Source: an uncultured Nitrosomonas sp. | GTDB taxonomy: Bacteria; Pseudomonadota; Gammaproteobacteria; Burkholderiales; Nitrosomonadaceae | Length of the DNA stretch: 49,278 bases | NCBI GenBank assembly: GCA_949281375.1 | Contig: CASDLT010000008.1 | Coordinates: 1-49,278, forward strand | Direction of reading: 5' to 3' | Notes under the pieces: model-generated | Databases searched by the model: none | Told to the model about the DNA's origin: nothing | The model's input: the letters and a program-made list of their open reading frames with translations, nothing else | Made by a program: the position numbers and the translations under genes | Shown here: positions 37,060 through 48,001 of the stretch, piece after piece | How the letters are laid out: each line of letters opens with the position of its first letter | Numbering within the stretch: the first letter of the stretch is position 1

Positions 37060-37449
37060 TCAAATACGACGTTTTTTAGGTGGTCGACAACCATTATGAG
37101 GAACTGGCGTCACATCAGATATGCTAGTAATTTTGAAACCAGCTGCATTTAGAGCTCTTACGGCTGAATCTCTACCAGGTCCAGGACCTTTAATTCTAAC
37201 TTCAAGATTTTTTACACCACAATCGATAGCATTTTTGCTCGCATTCTCGGCAGCAACCTGAGCAGCAAAGGGAGTGCTTTTTCGCGAGCCTTTAAATCCT
37301 GCACCACCCGATGTAGCCCAAGAAAGAGCATTACCTTGCCTATCTGTAATCGTAACAATAGTATTATTGAAAGATGCATGGATATGAGCGATACCTTCGG
37401 AGACATTTTTTTTAATCTTTTTTCTAGTACGTGAAGCAGCTTTAACCAT
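37060..37449 (-). CDS. rpsK: Ribosomal protein S11
   Basis: The 129-aa small-subunit protein has [21 protein letters not shown] and the C-terminal [17 protein letters not shown], both universally conserved. [14 protein letters not shown] is the rRNA-contact loop. It lies 40 bp after rpsM. Confidence 0.98.
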   Translation of the reverse strand: MVKAASRTRKKIKKNVSEGIAHIHASFNNTIVTITDRQGNALSWATSGGAGFKGSRKSTPFAAQVAAENASKNAIDCGVKNLEVRIKGPGPGRDSAVRALNAAGFKITSISDVTPVPHNGCRPPKKRRI

Positions 37450-37489
37450 TGAATAATATTTCCTTAGTCATTAAGAATTGAATATAAAT

Positions 37490-37849
37490 TTACCGAGCAC
37501 GTATTGCTTTTCGAGGTCCTTTTCGGGTTCGCGCATTTGTTCTTGTGCGCTGACCTCGAACAGGAAGTCCACGACGATGTCGTAAACCACGATAACATCC
37601 AAGATCCATCAATCGCTTAATGTTCATTGAAATTTCTCTACGCAAATCACCTTCGGTAGTAATTTTAGCAATATGATTACGAAGAAGATCGATTTGTTCG
37701 TCTGACAAGTCTTTTATTTTAATATCCGTTTCAATCCCAACCGTTTGGCATATATTTTTTGAACTAGAAAGTCCAATTCCATATATTGTGGTTAGAGCAA
37801 TACCGACATGTTGATTATTGGGAATATTAACTCCAGCAATACGGGCCAT
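37490..37849 (-). CDS. rpsM: Ribosomal protein S13
   Basis: The 119-aa protein of the 30S head opens [20 protein letters not shown] and ends with the basic tail [16 protein letters not shown] that reaches the P-site t[19 protein letters not shown] is conserved. It is the first gene of the alpha cluster after rpmJ. Confidence 0.98.
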   Translation of the reverse strand: MARIAGVNIPNNQHVGIALTTIYGIGLSSSKNICQTVGIETDIKIKDLSDEQIDLLRNHIAKITTEGDLRREISMNIKRLMDLGCYRGLRHRRGLPVRGQRTRTNARTRKGPRKAIRAR

Positions 37850-37891
37850 TTAATTTCTCACAAAAATGATCTATTGATTATAAAGTTCAAT

Positions 37892-38005
37892 TCAACCTTG
37901 ACGTTGCTTATGGCGAGCATCGCTACAAATTACTCTGACAATACGGTTTCTTCGAATAATTTTACAATTTCTACACATTTTCTTTACTGAAGCATTAACT
38001 TTCAT
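37892..38005 (-). CDS. rpmJ: Ribosomal protein L36 (zinc-binding form)
   Basis: A 37-aa gene, translated by hand from ATG 38005 to TGA 37892-37894. It reads [20 protein letters not shown], then [18 protein letters not shown]11, C14, C27 and H32 form the zinc site of the C+ version of L36. The position between infA and rpsM is the usual one. Confidence 0.97.
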   Translation of the reverse strand: MKVNASVKKMCRNCKIIRRNRIVRVICSDARHKQRQG

Positions 38006-38028
38006 AATATTCCTAATTTATTTATAAA

Positions 38029-38247
38029 TTATTTAGCTCTAAAAGTAATTCTGGCTCGTGTTAGATCATAAGGAGTGAGATCAACAGTTACCTTATCTCC
38101 AGGCAATATCCTTATATAATGCATGCGCATTTTTCCGGATATGTGTCCCAGAACAATATGTCCATTTTCTAGTTTGACTTTAAATGTAGCGTTAGGGAGA
38201 GTTTCTAGAATTTCTCCCTGCATTTGGATTGTGTCTTCTTTTGCCAT
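38029..38247 (-). CDS. infA: Translation initiation factor IF-1
   Basis: The 72-aa OB-fold protein binds the 30S A site during initiation. [20 protein letters not shown] and [20 protein letters not shown] are the family signature. It lies 13 bp after secY and 23 bp before rpmJ, the order found in betaproteobacteria. Confidence 0.98.
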   Translation of the reverse strand: MAKEDTIQMQGEILETLPNATFKVKLENGHIVLGHISGKMRMHYIRILPGDKVTVDLTPYDLTRARITFRAK

Positions 38248-38260
38248 TTAATGATGTTTC

Positions 38261-39577
38261 TTATTTTGAAGGTAATCTTCCGGTAGCGTTTTTGAATTGA
38301 GCTTTTCTTAATAAACTATCATATTGTGAAGACATTACATGAGATTGAATCTGTGACATAAAATCCATAGTTACAATGACAATAATTAAAAGTGAAGTAC
38401 CACCAAAATAGAAAGGCACATTCCATTTCAAAATCAGAAATTCAGGTAATAGACAAACGAGAGTCACATAAAAAGAACCTGTTAAGGTAAGTCGAAGCAT
38501 TATCTTTTCAATATATCTTGTAGTTTGATCGCCTGGTCTAATACCTGGAATAAATGCACCACTTTTCTTAAGATTGTCCGATGTTTCTTTAGGATTAAAA
38601 ACAAGGGCGGTATAAAAAAAACAAAAGAATATGATCATTAAGGCATAAAGAATTACATAAATAGGTTGACCTGGAGATAAGGCTGCGCTTATGTCTTTTA
38701 GCCAAATTAATGAGTCATTGGTTGCAAACCAACCAGCTAAGGTAGCAGGAAAAAGAATAATACTCGAGGCGAAAATAGGAGGTATCACACCAGCCATATT
38801 GAGTTTCAATGGGAGATGGGAGCTTTGTCCTCCGTAAATTTTACGACCGACTTGGCGTTTGGCATAATTGACAAGAATTCTTCGTTGTCCTTTCTCGACG
38901 AATACAACTATTCCTGTGATTAATGCGGCTGCAATGAATATTCCAAGAGCAACTAGAAAATGCATGGATCCAGTGCTTACCAAGTCAAGTGTGCCACCAA
39001 TAGCACTCGGAAGACCAGCAGCAATGCCTGCAAATATTATAAGAGAAATCCCATTACCTATACCACGTTCAGTAATTTGTTCACCCAACCACATTAAGAA
39101 TATTGTTCCAGTTACCAGAGTGATGACTGTAGTCAATATAAACATAGTTCCAGGTGTGATGACCAATCCAGCTTGAGATTGCAATGCCATCGATATACCA
39201 TAACTCTGAGCTAGAGCTAGAGCTAAAGTGCCATAACGAGTATATTGTGTTATCTTTCTTCTTCCACTCTCACCCTCTTTTTTTAAAGCTTCTAGGTAAG
39301 GAACGGCTACAGTCCCCAACTGCATAATTATAGAAGCAGAAATGTAGGGCATTATGCCGAGTGCAAATATAGAGAATCTTGAAAGGGCTCCTCCTGAGAA
39401 CATATTAAACATCCCCAGCACTCCACTCTCCTGAGATTCAAATAGATCTTTTAAAACAACAGGATCAATACCAGGAACAGGAACGTGTGCACCAATTCTA
39501 TAAACGATGAGAGCTAAGAGAAGAAACCATAGTCTTCGTTTCAATTCAGCGAATTTGTCTGTCGATCTATTCAACAT
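38261..39577 (-). CDS. secY: Protein translocase channel subunit SecY
   Basis: The 438-aa inner-membrane protein has ten predicted membrane helices. [21 protein letters not shown] covers the plug and second helix; [18 protein letters not shown] and the [20 protein letters not shown] segment hold conserved cytoplasmic loops that contact SecA and the ribosome. It is complete and normal in length. It is the last large gene of the spc cluster. Confidence 0.98.
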   Translation of the reverse strand: MLNRSTDKFAELKRRLWFLLLALIVYRIGAHVPVPGIDPVVLKDLFESQESGVLGMFNMFSGGALSRFSIFALGIMPYISASIIMQLGTVAVPYLEALKKEGESGRRKITQYTRYGTLALALAQSYGISMALQSQAGLVITPGTMFILTTVITLVTGTIFLMWLGEQITERGIGNGISLIIFAGIAAGLPSAIGGTLDLVSTGSMHFLVALGIFIAAALITGIVVFVEKGQRRILVNYAKRQVGRKIYGGQSSHLPLKLNMAGVIPPIFASSIILFPATLAGWFATNDSLIWLKDISAALSPGQPIYVILYALMIIFFCFFYTALVFNPKETSDNLKKSGAFIPGIRPGDQTTRYIEKIMLRLTLTGSFYVTLVCLLPEFLILKWNVPFYFGGTSLLIIVIVTMDFMSQIQSHVMSSQYDSLLRKAQFKNATGRLPSK

Positions 39578-39601
39578 TATAAAACCTTAAGGCCATTTTT
39601 C

Positions 39602-40033
39602 TTAGTTTATCTTTCCACCAGCTAGTTCAATTAATTCCTTTGCACCTTTACTTAAGACAATGTTTCTGATGTTTAGCTGTTTAGTACACGGACCAGATTT
39701 GTAAACTCTAACTTTAGTAACTTTACGTGAAATAAAATTATATTTTTTTAAATTAGGTACAGTTATTTCAATTTCATCTAATTTATCGATCTCAGAGGTT
39801 CGTAATTGTAAACATTTATGTCTATGAATATTAGTGAAGCCTCTTTTTGGCAATCGGCGCTGAATAGGCATTTGGCCACCTTCAAAGCCAACTTTGTGAA
39901 AGCCTCCGGCTCTTGAATTTTGTCCTTTATGACCACGACCACAAGTTTTACCCGAGCCAGAACCTATGCCTCTCCCGACTCGTATCTTCTTTTTTTTTGA
40001 ACCTGAAGCAGGTTTAATAGAATTTAAGTACAT
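39602..40033 (-). CDS. rplO: Ribosomal protein L15
   Basis: The protein is 143 aa from ATG 40033 (MYLNSIKPASGSKKKKIRVG). The Gly/Arg/Lys-rich N-terminal half GRGIGSGSGKTCGRGHKGQN threads into the 50S core, and the C-terminal half is globular. A GTG four codons upstream would overlap the rpmD end and is less likely. Confidence 0.97.
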   Translation of the reverse strand: MYLNSIKPASGSKKKKIRVGRGIGSGSGKTCGRGHKGQNSRAGGFHKVGFEGGQMPIQRRLPKRGFTNIHRHKCLQLRTSEIDKLDEIEITVPNLKKYNFISRKVTKVRVYKSGPCTKQLNIRNIVLSKGAKELIELAGGKIN

Positions 40034-40035
40034 AG

Positions 40036-40224
40036 TTAGTCGCACTTCAAAAGATAATTAACTTTGCGAATCATTCCTCTAATCGCAGGGGTATCTGCAA
40101 GACTTGCTGTGCTATTGAGCCGCTTTAATCCTAAGCCTCGAATTGTTGCTCGGTGGTCTTTTTTGGTTCCAATTGTGCTCTTTATGAGTTTAATGGTAAT
40201 GAATTTATTCTTTAAATTGCTCAT
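40036..40224 (-). CDS. rpmD: Ribosomal protein L30
   Basis: The 62-aa protein has the L30 core [20 protein letters not shown] followed by [20 protein letters not shown]. Its ATG overlaps the rpsE stop codon by one base (TAATG). Confidence 0.96.
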   Translation of the reverse strand: MSNLKNKFITIKLIKSTIGTKKDHRATIRGLGLKRLNSTASLADTPAIRGMIRKVNYLLKCD

Positions 40225-40760
40225 TATTCGTGTCCGAGTAATTCTTTAACTGACTTGCCTCGCTTTGCAGCTATATGAGCTGGGGTATTCATATTATTTA
40301 AAGCATTTAAGGTTGCTCTAACAACATTGTAAGGATTAGTAGAGCCTATACACTTAGCAAGAATGTTAGTCATTCCCATAACCTCAAATATTGCTCGCAT
40401 AGGTCCACCAGCAATAATGCCTGTTCCCTCGGGTGCTGGCTGCATGTAAACCTTAGCTGCGCCGTGGGTTCCAAAAATGGGATGATAAATTGTGCCGTTT
40501 ATTAGCTTAACTTTAATCATCTTTTTTCGAGCCTCATCCATTGCTTTTTGGACAGCTACGGGAACCTCTCGTGACTTGCCTTTGCCCATTCCTACACTTC
40601 CATCACCATCACCAACTACTGTTAATGCTGCAAAACCGAGTATGCGCCCACCTTTAACTACCTTAGTAACTCGATTGATTGCGATCATTTTCTCACGAAG
40701 ATCGTCACCACTATCTTCGCTGTTAGCTAATTTATCGTTAACTCTGTTTACTTTGGCCAT
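40224..40760 (-). CDS. rpsE: Ribosomal protein S5
   Basis: The 178-aa decoding-fidelity protein has the double-stranded-RNA-binding part [20 protein letters not shown] and [20 protein letters not shown], then the C-terminal domain with [16 protein letters not shown]. It lies 13 bp after rplR. Confidence 0.98.
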   Translation of the reverse strand: MAKVNRVNDKLANSEDSGDDLREKMIAINRVTKVVKGGRILGFAALTVVGDGDGSVGMGKGKSREVPVAVQKAMDEARKKMIKVKLINGTIYHPIFGTHGAAKVYMQPAPEGTGIIAGGPMRAIFEVMGMTNILAKCIGSTNPYNVVRATLNALNNMNTPAHIAAKRGKSVKELLGHE

Positions 40761-40773
40761 TATAAACCTTTAG

Positions 40774-41130
40774 TTAGAATTTAAGTCCATGTTCACGTGC
40801 TGAATCTGCCAAAGCTTTTACACGACCATGATACTTGTAACCTGCTCTATCAAAAGCTATATTTGTAATTCCACATTGTATCCCTTTTTCAGCAATACGT
40901 TTTCCAATAATAGTTGCTGCAGAAATATTACTTCCTGTTTTTAAACTCTTACGAATTTCTGGCTCTAATGTAGATGCACTTGTGATAATTTTATTATTCT
41001 TTCCATCAATAAGCTGTGCATAAATATGTAAGTTTGTTCTATGAACAGATAAACGTATTACACCGAGCATATTGATCAGTTTCCGCGTTTTTTTTGAGCG
41101 CCTAACTCTTTTAGCTTTTAAATCGATCAT
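40774..41130 (-). CDS. rplR: Ribosomal protein L18
   Basis: The 118-aa 5S rRNA-binding protein starts with a basic tail ([15 protein letters not shown]) and has [18 protein letters not shown] and [20 protein letters not shown], conserved in the family. It lies 9 bp after rplF. Confidence 0.97.
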   Translation of the reverse strand: MIDLKAKRVRRSKKTRKLINMLGVIRLSVHRTNLHIYAQLIDGKNNKIITSASTLEPEIRKSLKTGSNISAATIIGKRIAEKGIQCGITNIAFDRAGYKYHGRVKALADSAREHGLKF

Positions 41131-41139
41131 TTTATTTAG

Positions 41140-41676
41140 TTACTTTTTCTTGGTTTCTTTGAGAATAATAACTTCATCTGCATAACGTATTCCTTTACCT
41201 TTATAAGGTTCGGGTTTACGGTAAGCTCGTATTTCAGCTGCTAACTGGCCTACTTTCTGCTTATCTACACCTTTTATTATTACCTCAGTTTGCGTCGGAG
41301 TCTCAATCACAATTCCATCAGGAATTAAATGATCGATAGGATGAGAAAAACCTAATGCTAGATTCAATCTATTAGAATTAACTTGTGCACGATACCCTAC
41401 ACCAACTAAAATTAGTTTCTTTTCAAAGCCTACAGAAACTCCATGCACCATGTTAGCTATTAATGCTCTAGTTGTGCCTGCCATGGCATTGCCTTGTTTA
41501 CTAAAACTAGACAAATTGATTACCAGACTGTTGTCTTTGCTTTTTTCGACAATTATATTTTTAAATAATTCTTGTTTCAAAATTCCAAAAGGGCCTTTGA
41601 CAGAAATTTCTGTAGAGGAAAGATTTACTTCAACACTACTTGGAATAGTAATTGGGTTTTTACTTACACGTGACAT
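41140..41676 (-). CDS. rplF: Ribosomal protein L6
   Basis: The 178-aa protein has the typical start MSRVSKNPITIPSSVEV and the second-domain signature PEPYKGKGIRYADEVI near the C-terminus. It lies next to the GTPase centre of the 50S subunit. Confidence 0.98.
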   Translation of the reverse strand: MSRVSKNPITIPSSVEVNLSSTEISVKGPFGILKQELFKNIIVEKSKDNSLVINLSSFSKQGNAMAGTTRALIANMVHGVSVGFEKKLILVGVGYRAQVNSNRLNLALGFSHPIDHLIPDGIVIETPTQTEVIIKGVDKQKVGQLAAEIRAYRKPEPYKGKGIRYADEVIILKETKKK

Positions 41677-41688
41677 ATAAAAAATCCT

Positions 41689-42084
41689 TTAAACTACCAC
41701 ACACAATAATTCTCCACCAATACCAAGCTGCCGCGCGCTTTTTCCAGTCATAACGCCTTTCGAAGTAGTTACTATTGCAATACCCAATCCATTCATGACA
41801 TCAGGCAAATTTTGACTAGATTTATAGATTCTCAAACCCGGTTTGCTGATACGTTTAATGGTCTCAATCACTGGATTGTCGGAATAGTATTTTAATTTAA
41901 TCTCAAGAGTATTTTTTTTATTCTCACTCTTGATAATAAAATTTTCAATATATCCTTCTTCTTTTAGTACGTTAGCTATTGCTTGTTTAATACGTGAGTG
42001 CGGAATATTAACTATTTCTTTATTTGCCAATTGTGCATTACGTATTCGAGTTAGCATATCTGCAATTGGATCACTCATACTCAT
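41689..42084 (-). CDS. rpsH: Ribosomal protein S8
   Basis: The 131-aa protein binds the central domain of 16S r[18 protein letters not shown] at the start and [20 protein letters not shown] near the end are diagnostic. Starts at ATG 42084 or ATG 42078 differ by two residues. S8 represses the spc operon in E. coli. Confidence 0.97.
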   Translation of the reverse strand: MSMSDPIADMLTRIRNAQLANKEIVNIPHSRIKQAIANVLKEEGYIENFIIKSENKKNTLEIKLKYYSDNPVIETIKRISKPGLRIYKSSQNLPDVMNGLGIAIVTTSKGVMTGKSARQLGIGGELLCVVV

Positions 42085-42132
42085 AACAAAACCTATTTAT
42101 CTGAAATTAAAATTACAACTCTTAGTTATTAC

Positions 42133-42438
42133 TTACCAGCTTGCTTTTATCATTCCAGGAATTTTGCCGCTCATTGCAATATCCCTTAATTTATTCCTTC
42201 CTAACCCAAATTTAGAGTAGGTGCCACGTGGCCTGCCAGTAAGGGAACATCGATTTCGCAGTCTTACAGGACTAGAATCGCGAGGTAGTTTTTGTAGTTT
42301 AGCCAAAGCTGCGCTTCTCTCTTCTTCACTCAGAGAAACGTTTTTGAGTGTTTGTAGTAGATTTGTTCGTTTCTCAGCATATTTACAAACAAGTTTTTGT
42401 CGTTTAATATTTCTATTGATTATTGAAATTTTAGCCAT
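42133..42438 (-). CDS. rpsN: Ribosomal protein S14 (zinc-free form)
   Basis: The 101-aa protein is the long, C-minus form without CxxC zinc pairs. [20 protein letters not shown] and [15 protein letters not shown] are conserved. It contrasts with L36 and S4 in the same block, which keep their zinc cysteines. It lies 8 bp after rplE. Confidence 0.97.
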   Translation of the reverse strand: MAKISIINRNIKRQKLVCKYAEKRTNLLQTLKNVSLSEEERSAALAKLQKLPRDSSPVRLRNRCSLTGRPRGTYSKFGLGRNKLRDIAMSGKIPGMIKASW

Positions 42439-42446
42439 TCAAAACC

Positions 42447-42986
42447 TCAATTCTTAAATGGAAAACTAAAAGCACTAAGTAAAGCTTTCGCTTCGGTATC
42501 ATTTTTTGCTGATGTAGTTATGGAAATATTCATTCCTCTTAAGGCATCGATTTTGTCATATTCAATTTCAGGAAATATGATTTGCTCTTTAATACCCATA
42601 TTATAATTACCTCTACCATCAAAAGATTTGCCTGATATACCTCTAAAATCTCTAATTCTTGGTATTGCAACGGTTATTAATCTATCCAAAAATTCATACA
42701 TTCTAATTTTTCTTAGCGTAACCATACATCCAATGGGATAATCTTGCCTAACTTTGAAGGAAGCTATCGATTTTTTTGCCTTTGTAATAACTGGTTGTTG
42801 TCCACAAATTTTTTTCATGTCGGACAATGCATGTTCAATTATTTTTTTATCGGTTGTTGCTTCACCAAGGCCAATATTGAGAGTTATTTTTGTTATCCTT
42901 GGCACTTCCATCACTGATTGATAGTTAAACTGCTCAATCAATTGATTCACGACATTTTTATGGTAATACTCTTGCAAACGTGACAT
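42447..42986 (-). CDS. rplE: Ribosomal protein L5
   Basis: The 179-aa 5S rRNA-binding protein has [35 protein letters not shown] and [20 protein letters not shown]. It lies 15 bp after rplX and contacts tRNA in the P site. Confidence 0.98.
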   Translation of the reverse strand: MSRLQEYYHKNVVNQLIEQFNYQSVMEVPRITKITLNIGLGEATTDKKIIEHALSDMKKICGQQPVITKAKKSIASFKVRQDYPIGCMVTLRKIRMYEFLDRLITVAIPRIRDFRGISGKSFDGRGNYNMGIKEQIIFPEIEYDKIDALRGMNISITTSAKNDTEAKALLSAFSFPFKN

Positions 42987-43001
42987 TCTTTTTCCCAGAT
43001 A

Positions 43002-43319
43002 TTATAATTTTATAACTTCTTTCGACGATCTAAAAATACGGACTTTATTATTATTTTCATCTATTGAGAAACCAACTCTATCAGCTTTTTTAGAAGAGAA
43101 GTTATAAATAGCTACATTAGATATATGAATTGCCATTTCTTTATCAATGATGCCTCCAGTACTACCTATAGCTGGGTTTGGCTTCTGATGTTTTTTTACA
43201 GAATTAATGCCTTGAACGGTAACATAATCTGATGCTTTAACATTGGTTATAGTGCCTATCTTACCTTTGTCTTTTCCGGAAATAACGATTACATCATCAC
43301 CTTTCTTTATCTTACGCAT
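43002..43319 (-). CDS. rplX: Ribosomal protein L24
   Basis: The 105-aa assembly-initiator protein has the KOW motif KKGDDVIVISGKDKGKIGTI at its start and HVSN-type IHISNVAIYNF later. It lies 21 bp after rplN. Confidence 0.97.
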   Translation of the reverse strand: MRKIKKGDDVIVISGKDKGKIGTITNVKASDYVTVQGINSVKKHQKPNPAIGSTGGIIDKEMAIHISNVAIYNFSSKKADRVGFSIDENNNKVRIFRSSKEVIKL

Positions 43320-43340
43320 ACGATTCTCAACAATAATTGA

Positions 43341-43709
43341 TTATAAAACTTCCGGGGCAAGAGAAACAATTTTCATAAAGCGTGCATTTCGTAATTCCCT
43401 TGTCACAGGTCCAAATATGCGCGTTCCAATCGGTTCTAGTTTGTTGTTTAATAACACCGCAGCATTTTCATCGAATTTAATTAAAGATCCATCTATTCTT
43501 CTAACACCCTTAGCTGTTCTAACTACAACAGCATTATATACTTCTCCTTTTTTTACTCGCCCCCGAGGCGCAGCATCTTTAATACTTACCTTGACGATAT
43601 CGCCGATATGGGCATATTGCCTTTTGGAACCACCTAGGACTTTTATGCACATAAGAGAACGCGCCCCTGTATTATCCGCTACTTTTAAGATTGATTGCAT
43701 TTGAATCAT
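43341..43709 (-). CDS. rplN: Ribosomal protein L14
   Basis: The 122-aa protein opens [20 protein letters not shown] and has the L14 signature [17 protein letters not shown] and the C-terminal [10 protein letters not shown]. It normally follows rpsQ by about 20 bp; here the gap to rpsQ is 145 bp. Confidence 0.98.
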   Translation of the reverse strand: MIQMQSILKVADNTGARSLMCIKVLGGSKRQYAHIGDIVKVSIKDAAPRGRVKKGEVYNAVVVRTAKGVRRIDGSLIKFDENAAVLLNNKLEPIGTRIFGPVTRELRNARFMKIVSLAPEVL

Positions 43710-43854
43710 TTATTTAATGCTTCCTTCGTAAGTCTATAATTCTTCGAATTAGAGAATGACATTAATGTTTAATTATTTTCATGTTCGACGCAAAGCCAAA
43801 TATTGTACCCGATTCATTCTCAAACAAAAATATATTAATGAACATTAGTAAGAT
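43710..43854 (-). other. Unusual 145-bp gap between rpsQ and rplN
   Basis: The stretch is AT-rich and codes for nothing recognisable. It holds an inverted repeat, GAGAATGA (43753-43760) and TCATTCTC (43814-43821), separated by 53 nt, plus the palindrome ACATTAATGT inside. On the minus strand TACAAT near 43803-43808 could be a -10 element, but no good -35 is seen. Confidence 0.45.
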
Positions 43855-44127
43855 TTAATTATTGCTAGAATCTTCTTTTAACAACCTAAGTACTTTCCAA
43901 CTCTTAGTTTTAGAAATAGGTCTCGATTCTTCAATCAATACCATATCACCTATACCATATTGATTGCTCTCATCATGAGCATGGTATTTTTTAGACAAGG
44001 TTATATATTTGCCGTATAAAGCATGCTTAATTCTACGTTCAACTAATACAGTAACGGTCTTGTCACTTTTGTTACTGGTGACTACACCGCTTAAGGTTTT
44101 ACAATTTTTATTAGCGATCATGTTCAT
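43855..44127 (-). CDS. rpsQ: Ribosomal protein S17
   Basis: The protein is 90 aa from ATG 44127, or 88 aa from ATG 44121. [20 protein letters not shown] is the S17 N-terminal motif and [18 protein letters not shown] the signature near the end. It overlaps the end of rpmC by up to 17 bp. Confidence 0.96.
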   Translation of the reverse strand: MNMIANKNCKTLSGVVTSNKSDKTVTVLVERRIKHALYGKYITLSKKYHAHDESNQYGIGDMVLIEESRPISKTKSWKVLRLLKEDSSNN

Positions 44128-44311
44128 TACGTTTTTGAGTTATTATAGTTTTCACTCTTGCGATATCTTTACGAACTAATTTTAATTGATTAGTATTAGG
44201 CAATTGTTGAGTAGCTAATTGCATACGTAATATAAATTGTGTTTTTAATAAGGAAATTAATTCATTATTTAATTCGTTAATTTGCTTATTTCTTAGTTCA
44301 GAAATTTTCAA
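44111..44311 (-). CDS. rpmC: Ribosomal protein L29
   Basis: The protein is 66 aa if it starts at TTG 44311, giving the family's (M)KISELRNK beginning; GGTGG, made from the last codons of rplP, lies at a suitable distance. An ATG at 44338 would add nine residues overlapping rpl[21 protein letters not shown] and ARVKTIITQ match the two-helix L29 hairpin near the exit tunnel. Confidence 0.9.
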   Translation of the reverse strand: MKISELRNKQINELNNELISLLKTQFILRMQLATQQLPNTNQLKLVRKDIARVKTIITQKRNEHDR

Positions 44312-44312
44312 T

Positions 44313-44729
44313 TTATCCACCGATCTGTCGTATTGCAAAAATCGTTTTTATTGGCAATTTGGCTGCAGCTAATCGAAATGCTTCTCTCGCCAGATCTTCA
44401 TTTACTCCATCCATTTCATATAATATTTTTCCTGGCTGAATTTCTGCGACAAAATATTCAGGACTTCCCTTACCTTTGCCCATACGAACCTCAGCGGGCT
44501 TATGAGAAATAGGTTTATCAGGGAAAATTCTGATCCAAATACGACCACCTCTTTTAATATGTCGCGTCATCGCACGTCGAGCAGCCTCAATTTGTCGAGC
44601 AGTTAATCGTCCTCTACCTGTAGCTTTGAGTCCATATTCGCCAAAACTAACCTTAGCACCTCGAGTGGCTACTCCAGTGTTGCGACCTTTTTGCTGTTTA
44701 CGATATTTAGTTCTAGCTGGCTGAAGCAT
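44313..44729 (-). CDS. rplP: Ribosomal protein L16
   Basis: The 138-aa protein opens [19 protein letters not shown] and has [20 protein letters not shown] and [20 protein letters not shown]. It helps form the A-site tRNA pocket. It overlaps the end of rpsC by 17 bp. Confidence 0.98.
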   Translation of the reverse strand: MLQPARTKYRKQQKGRNTGVATRGAKVSFGEYGLKATGRGRLTARQIEAARRAMTRHIKRGGRIWIRIFPDKPISHKPAEVRMGKGKGSPEYFVAEIQPGKILYEMDGVNEDLAREAFRLAAAKLPIKTIFAIRQIGG

Positions 44730-45522
44730 TTTTTTCTCCAGAATCTATACTTTTTGTTACTTTATCGTTGCCAGTACTTTCCTCTATGAAATCTACGGGC
44801 TTATTATATGAACTAGAATGTTTTTTTATATTTCTCTTTTTCTCATTATCAATAGCTGATGGATTAGGAGATATTAAGTTTGTTTCCTCATTTTTACCCA
44901 GCAGTTCACCCTTAAAAATCCATACTTTAATACCTATGATACCATAGGTGGTTTGTGCTTCAGATGTACCATAATCAAGATCAGCTCTTAATGTATGAAG
45001 AGGAACTCTTCCTTCCCGATACCATTCAGTCCTTGCAATTTCAATCCCATTTAATCTACCGGAACTCATGATCTTGATTCCTTGTGCACCTAACCGCATA
45101 GCATTTTGCATTGCACGCTTCATGGCCCGTCGGAACATTATTCTTTTTTCTAACTGTTGTGCGATATTATCTGCAATCAGTTGAGCATCTAATTCAGGTT
45201 TGCGAATTTCTTCGATATTTACATGAACCGGTACGCCCATTCGTTTCTGTAATTCCGTTCGTAATATCTCAATATCTTCGCCTTTTTTACCAATAACAAT
45301 TCCAGGACGAGAACTAAAAATAGTTATTCTTGCATTTTTGGATGGTCGTTCAATTAATATTTTACCTACAGATGCATTTTTCAGCTTATGATCAAGAAAC
45401 TCTCTTACTTTAATATCCTCATTAAGCATAGCAGCAAAATTATTATTATTAGCATACCATTTTGACAGCCAATTTCTTTGAACTGATAGACGGAATCCCG
45501 TGGGATTTATTTTCTGACCCAT
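44713..45522 (-). CDS. rpsC: Ribosomal protein S3
   Basis: From ATG 45522 the protein is 269 aa: [14 protein letters not shown], a KH domain with [18 protein letters not shown], and the C-terminal domain with [20 protein letters not shown] and [17 protein letters not shown]. After this usual end there is a polar tail of about 55 residues rich in Ser, Asn, Lys and Glu. E. coli S3 is 233 aa; tails of this kind occur in some betaproteobacteria. Confidence 0.97.
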   Translation of the reverse strand: MGQKINPTGFRLSVQRNWLSKWYANNNNFAAMLNEDIKVREFLDHKLKNASVGKILIERPSKNARITIFSSRPGIVIGKKGEDIEILRTELQKRMGVPVHVNIEEIRKPELDAQLIADNIAQQLEKRIMFRRAMKRAMQNAMRLGAQGIKIMSSGRLNGIEIARTEWYREGRVPLHTLRADLDYGTSEAQTTYGIIGIKVWIFKGELLGKNEETNLISPNPSAIDNEKKRNIKKHSSSYNKPVDFIEESTGNDKVTKSIDSGEKNASAS

Positions 45523-45523
45523 A

Positions 45524-45886
45524 TTAATAAGTGCCTTTTTTTGTAACGGTGATTTTGTCAGCAACAGTCAAGGATATATGACACGTAGGTTTCGAAATCC
45601 TGTTTCCGCGTCCTTTTGCGCGAGGGCTTGTACGCTTCAGCGAAGTACCTCTATCAACATAGATTGTTGATACTTTAAGCTCATCTATATCAGCACCATC
45701 ATTATGTTCTGCATTAGCAATTGCTGATTCTAATAATTTTCGCACAATACTTGCTGCTTTTTTTGGACTAAAAGTTAGAATATTTAATGCTTTCTCTACT
45801 GGCAATCCTCTAATCTGATCAGCTACTAACCGCCCTTTTTGAGCTGATAATCGAACGCCTTTTAATATTGCGGTAGTTTCCATCAA
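45524..45886 (-). CDS. rplV: Ribosomal protein L22
   Basis: The 120-aa protein (119 aa from the second ATG) lines the exit tunnel. [20 protein letters not shown] at the start and the tip loop [20 protein letters not shown], associated with macrolide resistance in other species, are intact. It lies 6 bp after rpsS. Confidence 0.97.
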   Translation of the reverse strand: MMETTAILKGVRLSAQKGRLVADQIRGLPVEKALNILTFSPKKAASIVRKLLESAIANAEHNDGADIDELKVSTIYVDRGTSLKRTSPRAKGRGNRISKPTCHISLTVADKITVTKKGTY

Positions 45887-45892
45887 TCAATC

Positions 45893-46174
45893 CTATCGTT
45901 TAGTAACAGCTTTTTTATCACCGGCATGTCCTTTAAAAGTTCTTGTGAGCGAAAACTCACCAAACTTATGGCCCACCATATTTTCGGTGACAAAAACAGG
46001 TATATGCTGTTTTCCATTATGAACTGCTACAGTCATTCCAATAAAGTCAGGTATTATCGTTGATCTTCTGGACCAAGTTTTAATTGGCCGTTTATCATTT
46101 GTTTCTTTTGCTTTCTCTATTTTTGTCATTAAGTGAATATCTACAAAAGGACCTTTTTTAATTGAGCGTGCCAT
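45893..46174 (-). CDS. rpsS: Ribosomal protein S19
   Basis: The 93-aa protein of the 30S head has [20 protein letters not shown] and the signature [20 protein letters not shown]. It lies 6 bp after rplB. Confidence 0.98.
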   Translation of the reverse strand: MARSIKKGPFVDIHLMTKIEKAKETNDKRPIKTWSRRSTIIPDFIGMTVAVHNGKQHIPVFVTENMVGHKFGEFSLTRTFKGHAGDKKAVTKR

Positions 46175-46180
46175 GTGTGC

Positions 46181-47014
46181 TTATCCTTTTTTCGAATATC
46201 TATGTCTGATAATCATAGTTTCAGTTCTTTTGTTATTTCTAGTTCTATAACCTTTTGATGGTGTACCCCAAGGACTGACAGGATGTCTTCCTGCTGATGT
46301 TCTTCCTTCGCCTCCACCATGTGGGTGATCAATTGGATTCATTGCTACACCACGAACGGTTGGTCGGATTCCTCGCCACCTAATAGCACCTGCTTTACCA
46401 ATTGATCTTAAATTATGCTCAGCATTTCCTACTTCGCCAATAGTTGCTAAACAATCAATGTGAATCTTTCGAATTTCTCCGGAACGAAGCTTAATTTGCG
46501 CATAATTCCCATCTCGCGCCTGCAATTGCACGGATGCTCCTGCAGATCTGGCTAGTTGAGCTCCTTTACCTGGAAGAAGTTCTATGCAGTGCAGTACAGT
46601 GCCGATTGGAATATTACGTAAAGGCAATGCGTCACCTGGTTTAATTTGTGCATTTTTACCACTAGATACTTTATCTCCTATTTTCAATCCCTTAGGAGAA
46701 ATAATATATCTTCTTTCTCCATCTAAATAACAGATTAAGGCGATATTGGCTGATCTATTAGGATCATATTCTATACGCTCAACAATTCCAGCAATATCGA
46801 ATTTATTCCGTTTGAAATCGATTACTCTATAATGCTGTTTATGCCCGCCTCCACGATGTCTTGTAGTAATTCTACCTGAGTTATTGCGACCTGCCGTTTT
46901 TGATTGTTTTTCTATTAAATTTTTATACGGTGCGCCTTTATAAAGCTCTTTATTTACAAGCTTGATTACCGATCTGCGTCCAGGGGATGTCGGTCTTAAT
47001 TTTACTAATGACAT
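46181..47014 (-). CDS. rplB: Ribosomal protein L2
   Basis: The 277-aa protein is essential for subunit joining and the peptidyl-transferase centre. The signature with the critical His is [39 protein letters not shown] and the basic C-terminus are normal. One base separates it from the rplW stop. Confidence 0.98.
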   Translation of the reverse strand: MSLVKLRPTSPGRRSVIKLVNKELYKGAPYKNLIEKQSKTAGRNNSGRITTRHRGGGHKQHYRVIDFKRNKFDIAGIVERIEYDPNRSANIALICYLDGERRYIISPKGLKIGDKVSSGKNAQIKPGDALPLRNIPIGTVLHCIELLPGKGAQLARSAGASVQLQARDGNYAQIKLRSGEIRKIHIDCLATIGEVGNAEHNLRSIGKAGAIRWRGIRPTVRGVAMNPIDHPHGGGEGRTSAGRHPVSPWGTPSKGYRTRNNKRTETMIIRHRYSKKG

Positions 47015-47015
47015 G

Positions 47016-47351
47016 TTATTTAGCCTCTGTACTTACGAAATTGGTATAGCTTAATTCTTGCCCTGCTTTAACATTAACGATAGCCTTCTTCCAGTCACTT
47101 CTGCGTCCAATGAAACGTCCAAACCGTTTCTGCTTTCCTTTTATATTAATCGTTTGCACGCTAGTAACTTCTATTTTTTGTTCTTGCCACAATAATTCTA
47201 TAGCCGCTTTAATTTCTTTCTTGGTAGCATCCGATGCCACTCTAAAGATTGTTTGATTATTTTTTTCCCCTACAAAAGTAGCTTTCTCGGAAATATAAGG
47301 TGCCAATATGACTTTTAATAGTCGTTCCTGGTTAATATTTATATTTTTCAT
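47016..47351 (-). CDS. rplW: Ribosomal protein L23
   Basis: The 111-aa tunnel-exit protein has [20 protein letters not shown] and a C-terminal extended loop [20 protein letters not shown]. It is the docking site for trigger factor and SRP in known ribosomes. It overlaps rplD by 4 bp (ATGA). Confidence 0.97.
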   Translation of the reverse strand: MKNININQERLLKVILAPYISEKATFVGEKNNQTIFRVASDATKKEIKAAIELLWQEQKIEVTSVQTINIKGKQKRFGRFIGRRSDWKKAIVNVKAGQELSYTNFVSTEAK

Positions 47352-47965
47352 GAAAGCATCTCCTCAATTTTCTTCAAACTATTAGTAGTGATCAATGTAT
47401 TGTCAAATCTTAGCAAACTCACTGGATCAACATTTTTTACTTCTACTACAGCGACATGAGGAATATTTCGTGATGCAAGGTATAAATCTTCGCTTATCTC
47501 TTCTAGTACAATGAGCACATTATTAAGTCCAATATTTTTTAATTTTTCAGAAAATTCCTTAGTCTTATATGTTTCGACCGCAAATGTATCCAATACTAAC
47601 AATCGCCCATCTCTAACAAGTTGCGAAAGAATGACACTCATTCCTGCACGATACATTTTCTTATTTAACTTCTTTCTATAATTTTCATTGGGACTATTAG
47701 GAAATATTCTTCCACCACCTCGCCATAAGGGACTCGAAGCCATTCCTGCTCGAGCTCTACCTGTTCCTTTTTGCCTCCAGGGTTTTCGCGTGGATTTGGC
47801 TATCTCTGAACGACCTTTTTGCGCTCTCGTTGCAAGGCGAGCATTTGATAAATAGGAAGTAACTACCTGATGAACAAGTGCCTCATTGTATTCTCTATTA
47901 AATAACGCATCAGAAACAGAAACGAGATCTGTTTGATTTTCATTACTGACAAGTTTTAGTTCCAT
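47348..47965 (-). CDS. rplD: Ribosomal protein L4
   Basis: The 205-aa protein has the tunnel loop [20 protein letters not shown] and [13 protein letters not shown]. In E. coli L4 represses the S10 operon by acting on its leader; here tuf lies directly upstream of rpsJ, so any leader would be different. It lies 36 bp after rplC. Confidence 0.97.
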   Translation of the reverse strand: MELKLVSNENQTDLVSVSDALFNREYNEALVHQVVTSYLSNARLATRAQKGRSEIAKSTRKPWRQKGTGRARAGMASSPLWRGGGRIFPNSPNENYRKKLNKKMYRAGMSVILSQLVRDGRLLVLDTFAVETYKTKEFSEKLKNIGLNNVLIVLEEISEDLYLASRNIPHVAVVEVKNVDPVSLLRFDNTLITTNSLKKIEEMLS

Positions 47966-48001
47966 TACTGCCCACCTTCCTGCTATTTATCTTACTTAAA
48001 A

